Assembly (NCBI GenBank): GCA_027492465.1
Contig: JAPUET010000028.1
Coordinates: forward strand, 1 to 46,984
Origin: Candidatus Saccharimonadota bacterium
GTDB lineage: Bacteria > Patescibacteriota > Saccharimonadia > Saccharimonadales > Saccharimonadaceae
Reading direction: 5' to 3'
DNA: 46,984 nt
Within the stretch, counting starts at the first letter, position 1; each line of letters starts with the position of its first letter. The notes under the pieces were generated by a model. The model made no database searches, was not told the origin of the DNA, and saw only the letters and a list, made by a program, of their open reading frames with translations. Made by a program: the position numbers and the translations under genes. Shown here in pieces: positions 26,385-33,782 of the stretch.

Positions 26385-27038
26385 ATGATTACCGACCAAT
26401 TGCTCAAAAAGTATCCAATTATTAGCGAACAGGTTGATGCGCGCGAACTGCGGGTTATTCTTGGGGAACTAGAAACGCAATTACGCTCTGGAAATGTGGG
26501 GAACGTGATAGAGATCGGGTGCTACGTGGGTACAACATCTCTTTTTATTCGTCGGTTACTAAATGCCTATAATTTTACCGGTGAGTTTCATGTGTATGAC
26601 TCGTTTGCTGGGCTGCCCCCGAAAACGAGCGAGGATAAAAGTGTTGTAGGCGATCAGTTCGTTACCGGCGAGCTGCTTGCACCCCGCAAAACATTCGTAG
26701 AAAACTTTAAAAAAGCTGGGCTCCAATTGCCGGTAATTCATAAAGGGTGGTTTAGTGAACTCGCCCAAAATGACCTCCCGGGTAATGTCACCTTTGCCTT
26801 TTTCGATGGCGACTATTACGAATCGATTAAAGATTCATTTCGTGTCTGCACACCGCAACTGAGCGATAGTGCGGTGATTATCGTCGATGATTATATAAGC
26901 GAAGCGCTCCCCGGAGCGGCTCGGGCTACCGACGAATGGACCCGAGAAAACGGGCAAGAGGTTCGTCCGCAGGCGAGCCTCGGTATTATTCAGTTTCGAC
27001 GCTCGGGGTTTTACGACGACGCTCTAGGACACTACTAA
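26385..27038 (+). CDS. TylF-like class I SAM-dependent methyltransferase
   Basis: A 217-residue protein. The ATG at 26385 is preferred because the promoter -10 lies just upstream. The SAM-binding start is GNVIEIGCYVGTTSLFI (motif I), followed by FHVYDSFAGLPPK, the hallmark of TylF/macrocin O-methyltransferase-like proteins, then FAFFDGDYYESIKDSF and VIIVDDY. These enzymes methylate hydroxyls on sugars or small molecules, often in glycan or secondary-metabolite pathways. The target is unknown here. The 3' end overlaps the DUF475 gene on the other strand by 53 bases, a tail-to-tail overlap. Confidence 0.82.
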   Translation: MITDQLLKKYPIISEQVDARELRVILGELETQLRSGNVGNVIEIGCYVGTTSLFIRRLLNAYNFTGEFHVYDSFAGLPPKTSEDKSVVGDQFVTGELLAPRKTFVENFKKAGLQLPVIHKGWFSELAQNDLPGNVTFAFFDGDYYESIKDSFRVCTPQLSDSAVIIVDDYISEALPGAARATDEWTRENGQEVRPQASLGIIQFRRSGFYDDALGHY

Positions 27039-28032
27039 TAATGGCAGTGGCGATAAATATGAGACCAAGCGATCCGGTTAGCCATTCGGGTGGTTCAATA
27101 TGATACAGTTTCACGAACATAACAATACCGAGGGCTAGAATCGCCCAATGGGCGCCATGCTCGAGATAACGGTACTTACCGAGCGTTTTTGCACGAACTA
27201 AATAGATGGTAAGCGAACGCACCCAGAAGGCTCCAGCGCCAAGGCCGGCCATAATCAACAAGACCTCGTTAGTGATAGCAAACGCGCCGATGACACCGTC
27301 GAGCGAAAACGAAGCATCGAGCACGTTTAGGTATAAGAATGAGGCAAATGCCGCCATTCCAACTAAATGCTTACTGGTTGACTGGCGCTTCGAGAAATAT
27401 CGTTCAAATAAATTCAAAGCAATATGAAGGACGGTGCCGGTGATTGAGGCGGCAAGAACGGCTGCTTGATATTCTTTGCCAACCGTCGCGTAGAGGAGCA
27501 TGGCGACTAATAGCATTACCAAAATCTTAAAGCTTTCGTATTCGCCAAACTTTGAAAGTCGGGATTCAATATGTTTGAGCCAGTGGACATCTTTATGGCG
27601 GTCGAGGAAATAACTTAGACCGATCATTACCAAGAAGCTACCGCCAAAGGCATTAATCATCGGAGCGGCTGTATGCAGCGTTTCGCCATACATCTTTGGA
27701 TCGTGAAATGCCATAGTAACTACGTTCATAAAATCATGACCCGAAGAAATCATTACGATAAAAATCGGCAGCACAAAGCGCACAATGAAAACCGCAAATA
27801 AAATACCAACCGTTAGGAACAAACGCTGCCAAAATGGCGACATACGAGCCAAAATCTTGCCATTAATGACGGCATTGTCGAAACTAAAGGTGACCTCGAG
27901 AATGACGAGAATGGTAAATATCCACAAACTGGCTGGACCGGCGAGGTAGCCAACCAGGCCGGCTGTTACGAGAGTGAGTAGTGCTGATATCCAGAAAATA
28001 CGAAGGGGGTGGGCATTATTTATTTTATTCAT
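26986..28032 (-). CDS. DUF475/TerC-family integral membrane protein
   Basis: A 348-residue protein with about nine membrane helices. The key motif EVTFSFDNAVINGKIL (~residues 42-57) and its counterpart DASFSLDGVIGAFAI (~237-251) are the paired acidic motifs of the TerC/DUF475 superfamily, which is linked to metal (often Mn) export or metal-ion homeostasis during protein secretion. The C terminus is a short charged tail. No Shine-Dalgarno is clear. The last 53 bases overlap the methyltransferase gene. It is divergent from corA, so metal handling may be shared at this place. Transport substrate is not shown by sequence. Confidence 0.85.
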   Translation of the reverse strand: MNKINNAHPLRIFWISALLTLVTAGLVGYLAGPASLWIFTILVILEVTFSFDNAVINGKILARMSPFWQRLFLTVGILFAVFIVRFVLPIFIVMISSGHDFMNVVTMAFHDPKMYGETLHTAAPMINAFGGSFLVMIGLSYFLDRHKDVHWLKHIESRLSKFGEYESFKILVMLLVAMLLYATVGKEYQAAVLAASITGTVLHIALNLFERYFSKRQSTSKHLVGMAAFASFLYLNVLDASFSLDGVIGAFAITNEVLLIMAGLGAGAFWVRSLTIYLVRAKTLGKYRYLEHGAHWAILALGIVMFVKLYHIEPPEWLTGSLGLIFIATAIISSVLERRRKTPSVETE

Positions 28033-28093
28033 CTGGTATTAAGTATATCAGTCTGGCGGCTAAGCGGACAATCGATTACTATAGATACTAGAT

Positions 28094-29017
28094 ATGATCA
28101 CGTATTACCGTAGCGAAAGCCCTAAGACCGGTATTGTTGAACAAGAAGCGGTCAAGAAAGGTGACTGGGTTCGTTCGGAGCGTCCTAACGCCGGCGATAT
28201 CGATACACTACATTCACTTGGTATAGACCCGGACCTCTTAACCGACGCACTTGACCCGCATGAGGTACCGCGTATCGAGCATAGTGACAAATGGACGTAT
28301 TTTATTACTCGCGTTCCAGATGTGGGCGATGATTTTAACGACTTTACTACCCCGATCATGTTTGCTCTTGGCACAGATCAGACAGTGACGGTAAGTCGTG
28401 ATCTTCTTGGCCGCTTGTGGCAGCCTTTTATTGATGCCAATCAAGCGGCAACGACGAACCAAGCGCAGCTTTTCTTAAGTATGGTTGAAATGATTTTGCA
28501 ATCGTACCAAAAGCGCGTGGCTCTGATTAACCGTCAAATGCGTTCGGTTACGAGTGACGTGGGTAAGCTCCGGCCGAGTGATATTGCGGTTTTGGTAGAG
28601 TACGAACGTAAACTTAACGATTACCTTGATGCCCTTATTCCCTCAAACACAGCGCTTGAGAAGACACTCAACCCGCGTTTCAATTTGATTCGCCTGACAG
28701 AGGACGATCAAGACATGGTTGAGGATCTTTCGGTTGACATTGAGCAGGTGATTGCGCGATGTAAGTCTTTGCTGCGTACTATCACTAATGTGCGTGACAG
28801 TTACCGGGCGGTCATGGATACGCGTCTGAACGAAACGATGCGTATCCTGACCGTGGCGACATTGGCGCTCACTATCCCAACCATGCTTGCTGGTATTCTG
28901 GGTATGAATGTCGATTTTCCGTTTGATGTGCATGGGCCGTCGGCATTTTGGGTAATGGTAAGTTCAAGTGTGTTGATAGCAATTGGTGTGAATTATTATT
29001 TTTTGAGGAAGCGATAA
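28094..29017 (+). CDS. corA: CorA-like magnesium/divalent cation channel
   Basis: A 307-residue protein of normal CorA length. A large cytoplasmic N-terminal domain with helical stretch (FLSMVEMILQSYQKRVALINRQMR) leads to two C-terminal membrane helices. The first ends in GMNVDFPF, the selectivity-filter GMN motif of CorA, and the second is followed by the short basic tail YFLRKR. CorA forms a pentamer in the membrane that lets in Mg2+ (or Co2+, Ni2+). The start lies eight bases after a TATAGA box, so it may be leaderless. The PAP2 gene starts four bases after the stop, so both are likely one operon. Confidence 0.87.
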   Translation: MITYYRSESPKTGIVEQEAVKKGDWVRSERPNAGDIDTLHSLGIDPDLLTDALDPHEVPRIEHSDKWTYFITRVPDVGDDFNDFTTPIMFALGTDQTVTVSRDLLGRLWQPFIDANQAATTNQAQLFLSMVEMILQSYQKRVALINRQMRSVTSDVGKLRPSDIAVLVEYERKLNDYLDALIPSNTALEKTLNPRFNLIRLTEDDQDMVEDLSVDIEQVIARCKSLLRTITNVRDSYRAVMDTRLNETMRILTVATLALTIPTMLAGILGMNVDFPFDVHGPSAFWVMVSSSVLIAIGVNYYFLRKR

Positions 29018-29020
29018 AGT

Positions 29021-29551
29021 ATGGAAAAAGATATATTAGTAGCAATTCATTCGCATGCTAGCCCACTGTTAGACGCGATGATCCCTGTGATTACATCAAT
29101 GGCCGAACCGACATTTATTGGCGCGTTTGCCATCGGCATAGGCCTAGTATATATGTATCGCCGTAAGTGGACATGGGCGGCATTATGGCTGGGTGGCGTA
29201 GGGGGTGCTGGTGCTCTGGCATACCTACTAAAACACATCGTCGCTCGGCCGCGACCAGAGCTGTGGGAGCGATTGGTAGTAGAAACAGGCTACTCACTGC
29301 CCAGCGGCCACGCGGTTGCCAGTATGGCAGTGGCGCTATGCGTGGCGATAATGCTATGGCACACCAAATGGCGCGGGCTAGCAGTAGTGCTGGGTAGCCT
29401 CTACGTTCTTCTCATTGGCTTCACTCGTCTGTACTTAGGGGTGCATTACCCAACCGATGTACTAGCCGGCTGGCTGCTCTCGGCTGCATGGGTAGGCGTG
29501 GTCGCGGTAGTGGCACCGAAGATTCGTCGACGCAAAGTACTTGACAGCTAA
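29021..29551 (+). CDS. PAP2-family membrane phosphatase
   Basis: A 176-residue protein with about five to six membrane helices. The three PAP2 active-site motifs are complete: KHIVARPRP (KxxxxxxRP), PSGH, and TRLYLGVHYPTD (xRxxxxxHxxxD, catalytic His). The family removes phosphate from lipid phosphates such as phosphatidic acid or undecaprenyl pyrophosphate (UppP/BacA-type recycling for cell-wall synthesis). The ribosome site GAGGAAG lies within the end of corA, so translation is coupled to it. Which lipid is used cannot be told. Confidence 0.88.
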   Translation: MEKDILVAIHSHASPLLDAMIPVITSMAEPTFIGAFAIGIGLVYMYRRKWTWAALWLGGVGGAGALAYLLKHIVARPRPELWERLVVETGYSLPSGHAVASMAVALCVAIMLWHTKWRGLAVVLGSLYVLLIGFTRLYLGVHYPTDVLAGWLLSAAWVGVVAVVAPKIRRRKVLDS

Positions 29552-29577
29552 GTTATACAAGTATAACATGTATAACT
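29541..29577 (+). promoter_or_regulatory. Promoter with palindromic operator for the AbrB-like regulator and efflux pump
   Basis: TTGACA (29541-29546) is followed by three half-sites: GTTATAC (29552-29558), GTATAAC (29561-29567) and GTATAAC (29570-29576), each separated by two bases. The first two form a perfect 7-2-7 palindrome. With a 17-base spacer the -10 would be TAACAT (29564-29569), within the operator, and the ATG follows at 29578. A protein bound here would block polymerase. The obvious candidate is the AbrB-like product itself. Confidence 0.65.
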
Positions 29578-29826
29578 ATGACTATGCATAAAAATATTCA
29601 ATTGGTGGGCACGGTAACTGTTGGGCCAAAGGGTCAAGTAGTGATTCCGTCTGAAGTACGAGATCAGATGGGGATTGCAGCTGGCGATAAACTGGTCGCC
29701 TTGTATTTGCCTGAGAAAAAGTCGGTGGCATTTATTACTGCTGAGCAAGCACAGGTTTTTGTAACAAAAATGGGCGAGCAGTTCACCCACTTTAAAGAAA
29801 CACTTGAGGAGGGTAGAGAAGACTAA
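29578..29826 (+). CDS. AbrB/SpoVT-type DNA-binding regulator
   Basis: An 82-residue protein. Residues ~8-52 are the SpoVT-AbrB swapped-hairpin domain: GTVTVGPKGQVVIPSEVRDQMGIAAGDKLVA, with the typical KGQVxIPxxxRxxxgixxGdxl. The C-terminal ~30 residues form a helix for dimerisation or partner binding. Such proteins act as transition-state regulators or antitoxins. No toxin gene is next to it; instead its stop shares a base with the start of a drug-efflux gene, so it most likely regulates that operon through the palindrome at its promoter. ATG 29584 is an alternative start. Confidence 0.85.
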   Translation: MTMHKNIQLVGTVTVGPKGQVVIPSEVRDQMGIAAGDKLVALYLPEKKSVAFITAEQAQVFVTKMGEQFTHFKETLEEGRED

Positions 29827-31505
29827 TGATGCATCATTTTTCAACACGGCAAAAAATTATTGTGATGCTGGCCGTAATGAGCGGCTTGTTTTTGGTAGCG
29901 CTAGACCAGACGATTATCGCGACGGCGCTGACATCGATTGTTGAGGAGTTTAAAAGCTTTTCGAGCCTCGGCTTTGTAGTAACGGCATATATGCTCACCA
30001 CTACTATTACTGTGCCCCTGGCTGGTAAATTATCAGATATGTACGGTCGCCGCCCACTGCTAATTACGGGTGTAACAGTGTTTACGCTTGGTTCACTTCT
30101 TTCCGGCATGTCACCATCCGTTGAGTGGCTGATTGCCTGGCGTGCACTGCAGGGTATTGGTGCTGGTATCATTACTTCACAGGCCTTTACCATTGTAGGT
30201 GACCTGTTTAGTCCGCGCGAACGCGGTCGCTGGCAGGGACTTATTGGTGCCGTGTTTGGCTTTAGTTCGGTGGTGGGGCCGCTGGTTGGTGGATGGCTGA
30301 CTGATGGGCAACACTTCTTTGGTCTGACTACCGATTGGCGCTGGACATTCTTCATTAATGTACCTATTGGGATTATTGCGGCCATTGTTATTATTATGAA
30401 CCTACCTAATATCAAACATGATAGCAAGCACTACCCCGACTACAAGGGTGCCGCGCTGCTTTCGTTAGCGCTTGCTGCAGTGGTGCTCGCAGTGGACAAT
30501 ACCAAGGTAGTGTTTGCCGGGCTGATTGAGAATGGTATTTCGCTCACTGCAATCCAGGTAACGTTATGGGCGATTGCTGTGTTGTCGGCGATATTCTTTG
30601 TGGTGCAAGAGCGTCGCGCCAAGCAACCAATCTTACCGCTTAGCTTCTTTAAAAATCAAACCTACGCCATTCTTACTATTGTTACGTTGCTGTTCGGTGC
30701 TGCTTTCATGGGCTCTATACTGTACCTTACACAGTTTAATCAACAGGTGTATGGCGCGAGTGCCAGCGATGCCGGCTTTATGCTGTTACCGATGGTGGGC
30801 GGTATGATGCTGTCCTCGATTACGACTGGTCAGTTGGTGTCGAAGTTCGGCCGCTATAAGCCATTTATTATTACTGGCTTCAGTCTTGCAACGCTTAGTA
30901 TCCTAGCGCTTGTTACGTTGCAGCCAGATACTCCGTACTGGCATGAGGCGGTCATTATGGCCTTCGCTGGCTTGGGCCTTGGTATGGCGATGCCGATCCT
31001 TAGCTTGGCGGTACAGAACGAGTTTGAGCAAAAAGACTTGGGTGCGGCAACCTCTAGTGTGCAGCTGTTCCGGGGCCTTGGCTCGACAGTCGGTACGGCG
31101 GTATTCAGCGGCATGCTGACGATGGGTATTATCTCGGCAGTGGGCCAACCAAATGATATCCCCTATATCCAAACCTTGAAAGAATCGCCAGCTTCGGCGC
31201 AGTTACTAAGCGGCGACATTGATGCTGATACACTGTTACGGATCAATCAGCAGACGACTACCATCCGTGAGCAGGCAGACAACGCATTTGCAAAAATCCC
31301 AAGCGCTGAGGCCCGTGAGGCGGCCCAGAAACAATTTACCACTCAGCAAGATGACTTCTCTAAGGATGTTGTTGCAGCATTTACCGAATCACTACACCAT
31401 ATCTTCTTGATCGGGGCAGGGCTGATGGCTATAGGTCTTGCAGCGGTAACGTTTATCAAGAACAAGCAGCTACGCAGTGGTGTAAAAGCTACACCAGGCG
31501 AGTAA
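29826..31505 (+). CDS. DHA2-family (EmrB/QacA-like) multidrug MFS transporter
   Basis: A 559-residue protein, the length of 14-helix DHA2 pumps. Helix 1 has SGLFLVALDQTIIATAL (family D1 motif LDxTIVNxAL), the first cytoplasmic loop has GKLSDMYGRRPLL (MFS motif A), helix 4 has WRALQGIGAGI (motif B), and helix 5 has GPLVGGWL (motif C, antiporter signature). These pumps expel drugs or lipophilic compounds in exchange for protons. A polar ~60-residue periplasmic loop before the last helix (SPASAQLLSGDIDAD...) is also typical of the family. It overlaps the AbrB-like gene by one base. Substrate is unknown. Confidence 0.88.
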   Translation: MMHHFSTRQKIIVMLAVMSGLFLVALDQTIIATALTSIVEEFKSFSSLGFVVTAYMLTTTITVPLAGKLSDMYGRRPLLITGVTVFTLGSLLSGMSPSVEWLIAWRALQGIGAGIITSQAFTIVGDLFSPRERGRWQGLIGAVFGFSSVVGPLVGGWLTDGQHFFGLTTDWRWTFFINVPIGIIAAIVIIMNLPNIKHDSKHYPDYKGAALLSLALAAVVLAVDNTKVVFAGLIENGISLTAIQVTLWAIAVLSAIFFVVQERRAKQPILPLSFFKNQTYAILTIVTLLFGAAFMGSILYLTQFNQQVYGASASDAGFMLLPMVGGMMLSSITTGQLVSKFGRYKPFIITGFSLATLSILALVTLQPDTPYWHEAVIMAFAGLGLGMAMPILSLAVQNEFEQKDLGAATSSVQLFRGLGSTVGTAVFSGMLTMGIISAVGQPNDIPYIQTLKESPASAQLLSGDIDADTLLRINQQTTTIREQADNAFAKIPSAEAREAAQKQFTTQQDDFSKDVVAAFTESLHHIFLIGAGLMAIGLAAVTFIKNKQLRSGVKATPGE

Positions 31506-31558
31506 AGAGGTAACGGGGCGGGTGGAGGCGCTCATGCTTGCCCCAAAAAGCTTTGGTC

Positions 31559-31567
31559 TGGTACGAT
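31559..31567 (+). promoter_or_regulatory. Extended -10 promoter of the candidate ncRNA
   Basis: TGGTACGAT; transcription would start at about 31574, exactly where the long-range stem of the RNA begins. Confidence 0.45.
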
Positions 31568-31573
31568 GGCATC

Positions 31574-31836
31574 TGGTTCAATGAGACGCTACGAAATAAA
31601 AAGAGTTATCTAAAGGTCGACCCGTCTCCGCTAAACGAACCGAAGGTAATAAAAACACATGCCAATAGCAATCACTTTTGCTCCTAGTCGGCGCAAAAAG
31701 ATCGCGGTGGATGTGGTGCCTGCCCAGTGGCAGCTGTATATCGCACAATAGACTAGCATATACGCTAACAACCGCTCGCATTTCGTGGGCTCATAGCAAT
31801 CACCCCCTCAAGGCACCGAGGCGGTGGTTGTTTTTT
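31574..31836 (+). ncRNA. Candidate structured non-coding RNA
   Basis: The 343 bases between the MFS and DsbA genes hold no credible gene. An extended -10 (31559-31567) is followed by a region with a long-range closing stem: GGTT (31575-31578), ATGAG (31581-31585) and ACGAAAT (31591-31597) pair with AATC (31798-31801), CTCAT (31790-31794) and ATTTCGT (31780-31786). Inside are further hairpins, for example CTGCC/GGCAG around CAGT and AGCAA/TTGCT. A strong terminator follows. The length and 5'-3' closing stem recall 6S-like or RNase-P-like RNAs, but the conserved RNase P core words and a tmRNA tRNA-like end are absent. Identity unknown. Confidence 0.45.
31797..31836 (+). terminator. Intrinsic terminator
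   Basis: CAATCACC (31797-31804) pairs with GGTGGTTG (31823-31830, one G-T wobble), with an inner CCTC/GAGG stem and six T. It could end the candidate ncRNA. It lies close to the end of the minus-strand DsbA-like gene as well. Confidence 0.8.
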
Positions 31837-31848
31837 ATAGACTTGTTA

Positions 31849-32592
31849 TTAGTTGGTTGAAATACCGTTCTCTTCGAGTGCTGGTTTTATCACAAACTTT
31901 TCAAATGCCGTAGCGCTATTCCATACTAATGGGTACGACGTATTGCCGCTTGTGTCGAGCTTATCGCCGTTATAGCGTATATCACTTACGTTTTTGTTAT
32001 TAATGAAGAAACTTGGCGTGCCGGTAATACCAAGCTTCTTACCAAGAGCAACATCAAAATTAATCTTTTGTTGGATGTCTTTTTCGTCGAAACCGGATCG
32101 GAATTTTGCAGTGTCGAGTCCTAGAGACGATGCCTGACTGACAAAATACTCCGTGCGGTCAGATGCGCCAAGCTGATTCCAGTCGCTTTGGTTGCGATAT
32201 AGTGTGTCGTGCATTTCCCAGAATTTACCTTGCTTTGCGGCCGACTCTGCGGCAGTTGCGGCAGCCAAAGCATTCGGGTGAAGCGAATAAAGAGGGAAGT
32301 TACGGAAAATGAAACCCATTTTATCTTTATACTTTTCAACTACTTCTTTAATAACCGGGTAAGCGCTCCCACAACCAGGGCACTGATAATCGCCATATTC
32401 AATCAGAATAACTTTGCTGTCCATGTTGCCAAATGTATGATCGGCAATCTGCCCGCTTTTATCGGTGGCTGTTTGCTTTACACTGGGATTAATGTCTGAT
32501 ACGTCAATTTTATTGCCACCCGCAAGATATATCAATCCACCGATGATGCCGGCACAAATTACTGCAAAAATAATCCACGTTTTCTTTGTCAT
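31849..32592 (-). CDS. Membrane-anchored DsbA-like thiol oxidoreductase
   Basis: A 247-residue protein with an N-terminal membrane anchor (~7-26). The thioredoxin-fold starts at HTFGNMDSKVILIEYGDYQCPGCGSAYP, with the active site Cys-Pro-Gly-Cys, and has the cis-Pro loop GITGTPSFFIN. The helical insertion between them is typical of DsbA_4/BdbD-type proteins of Gram-positive-like cells. It would form or isomerise disulfides outside the cell; the many Cys-pair surface proteins in this window (17373, 20747, 14490, 35580) are plausible clients. It has its own promoter with a TTTGAAGGGA ribosome site. Confidence 0.88.
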   Translation of the reverse strand: MTKKTWIIFAVICAGIIGGLIYLAGGNKIDVSDINPSVKQTATDKSGQIADHTFGNMDSKVILIEYGDYQCPGCGSAYPVIKEVVEKYKDKMGFIFRNFPLYSLHPNALAAATAAESAAKQGKFWEMHDTLYRNQSDWNQLGASDRTEYFVSQASSLGLDTAKFRSGFDEKDIQQKINFDVALGKKLGITGTPSFFINNKNVSDIRYNGDKLDTSGNTSYPLVWNSATAFEKFVIKPALEENGISTN

Positions 32593-32626
32593 ACCATTCC
32601 CTTCAAAGAGTCACTATCTGCAGACT

Positions 32627-32635
32627 ATTGTATCA
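32627..32635 (-). promoter_or_regulatory. Extended -10 promoter for the DsbA-like gene
   Basis: On the minus strand TGATACAAT is about 35 bases upstream of the ATG at 32592. Confidence 0.5.
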
Positions 32636-32702
32636 TAAGGGCGACACAATTTTCTTTCTGAGGTGGTATGATAAGCCTAACGTCATATAGACTCTTGCTT
32701 CG

Positions 32703-32711
32703 TAGTACAAT
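32703..32711 (+). promoter_or_regulatory. -10 element giving a leaderless start
   Basis: TAGTACAAT with the hexamer ending six bases before the ATG at 32718. The upstream bases CTTCG match those before 19682. Confidence 0.5.
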
Positions 32712-32717
32712 GGTAAT

Positions 32718-33731
32718 ATGCAAACGCTTGCGGCCATAGGCTCAATTCTTATACTTTTTATACTTGTTTCGGTCGCGGCGATTTCGCCCAATCGTTCTAG
32801 TCTTTCTGATTTCGAACTGGAACGCCGCAAGAAAGCCGGCAATAAAACAGCGGCGGATGAGCTTGAGCAAGCGGCCGTAATTGGAGACATCGTTTCTTTG
32901 CAGCGGATTGTATGCGCATCTCTCTTGGTCATTATGGTGCTGCTTGGCGTGCTAGGTTTTGGCTGGCTCATTGGTACGCTGCTAGCCATTATCGGAGCGC
33001 TCTTTTATGGTCGTCTTGCGAACACTGAAGTCATGCGTGTGTTTGCCGATAAAATCTACCGGCCCTATAGCGGGACGGTGGTTGATTTTGTTAAAAGACG
33101 ACCTACTCTCGGCAAACTGGTGCGCACGGTAAGCGCCGATACGAGAGAGGTTCAAGCGGCTTCACGCGAGGAGGTTGAACATATTATAAAAACATCCGAC
33201 GGGCTTCTGTCTCACGACGAAAAAGAAGGTATATTGCATATCCTTTCGTTTTCACAAAAGACCGTTGAATCTATTATGACGCCGCGTGGTGTTATCGATA
33301 CAATTCATACCGATGAATTGATTGGGCCCATTACGCTCGACGAATTGCATAAGACTGGGCATAGTCGTTTTCCAGTTATTGGCGAGAATATTGATCACGT
33401 AGTCGGTATCCTGCATATTCGTGACCTTCTGATGCTTGGTGACAAATCCTCGCATCTTGTTTCGGAGATGATGGAAAAAAGAGTATACTACATTAACCAA
33501 GAGCAAACGCTAAATCATGCTCTGGCTGCTTTTTTGCGCACACGACACCACCTATTCATCGTCGTTAATGGCTATCGAGAAACTGCGGGCATTTTAACGC
33601 TAGAAGACTGCGTTGAGGCACTCATGGGACGTAAAATTATCGATGAATTTGATTTGCACGATGATCTTCGTGTTGTTGCCGCTCGCTCGGCGTCACTCAA
33701 CAACAATGGAGCGAATGGTCTAAACGTCTAG
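32718..33731 (+). CDS. CBS-domain membrane protein of the CNNM/HlyC-CorC type
   Basis: A 337-residue protein. An N-terminal membrane helix (~3-22) and a second hydrophobic region (~70-95) replace the usual four-helix DUF21 domain, which is shorter here. Residues ~185-310 are a CBS pair: TVESIMTPRGVIDTIHTD is the family signature start, and HSRFPVIGENIDHVVGILHIRDLL and HHLFIVVNGYRETAGILTLEDCVEALMG complete the motifs. CBS pairs bind adenine nucleotides. The family is linked to Mg/Co handling. The usual C-terminal CorC_HlyC domain is missing after residue ~310. Start is leaderless. aspS follows after a promoter. Confidence 0.78.
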   Translation: MQTLAAIGSILILFILVSVAAISPNRSSLSDFELERRKKAGNKTAADELEQAAVIGDIVSLQRIVCASLLVIMVLLGVLGFGWLIGTLLAIIGALFYGRLANTEVMRVFADKIYRPYSGTVVDFVKRRPTLGKLVRTVSADTREVQAASREEVEHIIKTSDGLLSHDEKEGILHILSFSQKTVESIMTPRGVIDTIHTDELIGPITLDELHKTGHSRFPVIGENIDHVVGILHIRDLLMLGDKSSHLVSEMMEKRVYYINQEQTLNHALAAFLRTRHHLFIVVNGYRETAGILTLEDCVEALMGRKIIDEFDLHDDLRVVAARSASLNNNGANGLNV

Positions 33732-33760
33732 TGGACAATCTCTAGAAACAGTGGTAGAAT
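33732..33760 (+). promoter_or_regulatory. aspS promoter
   Basis: TGGACA (33732-33737), 17-base spacer, TAGAAT (33755-33760) preceded by TGG. It begins one base after the upstream stop codon. AAAGGA precedes the GTG start at 33783. Confidence 0.65.
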
Positions 33761-33782
33761 TACAATTAAAGGAACCAAAAAC

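Noticed and set aside
29578-29826. Toxin-antitoxin pair
   Set aside because: The AbrB-like gene could be an antitoxin, but the partner downstream is a 14-helix transporter and no toxin-like frame flanks it.
31506-31848. tmRNA or RNase P RNA in this gap
   Set aside because: One stretch near 31697 resembles E. coli tmRNA and a short ANNRSHFVGS-like frame ends in TAG, but there is no tRNA-like end with CCA and no resume-codon context. RNase P signature words are absent. Kept only as an unnamed structured RNA.
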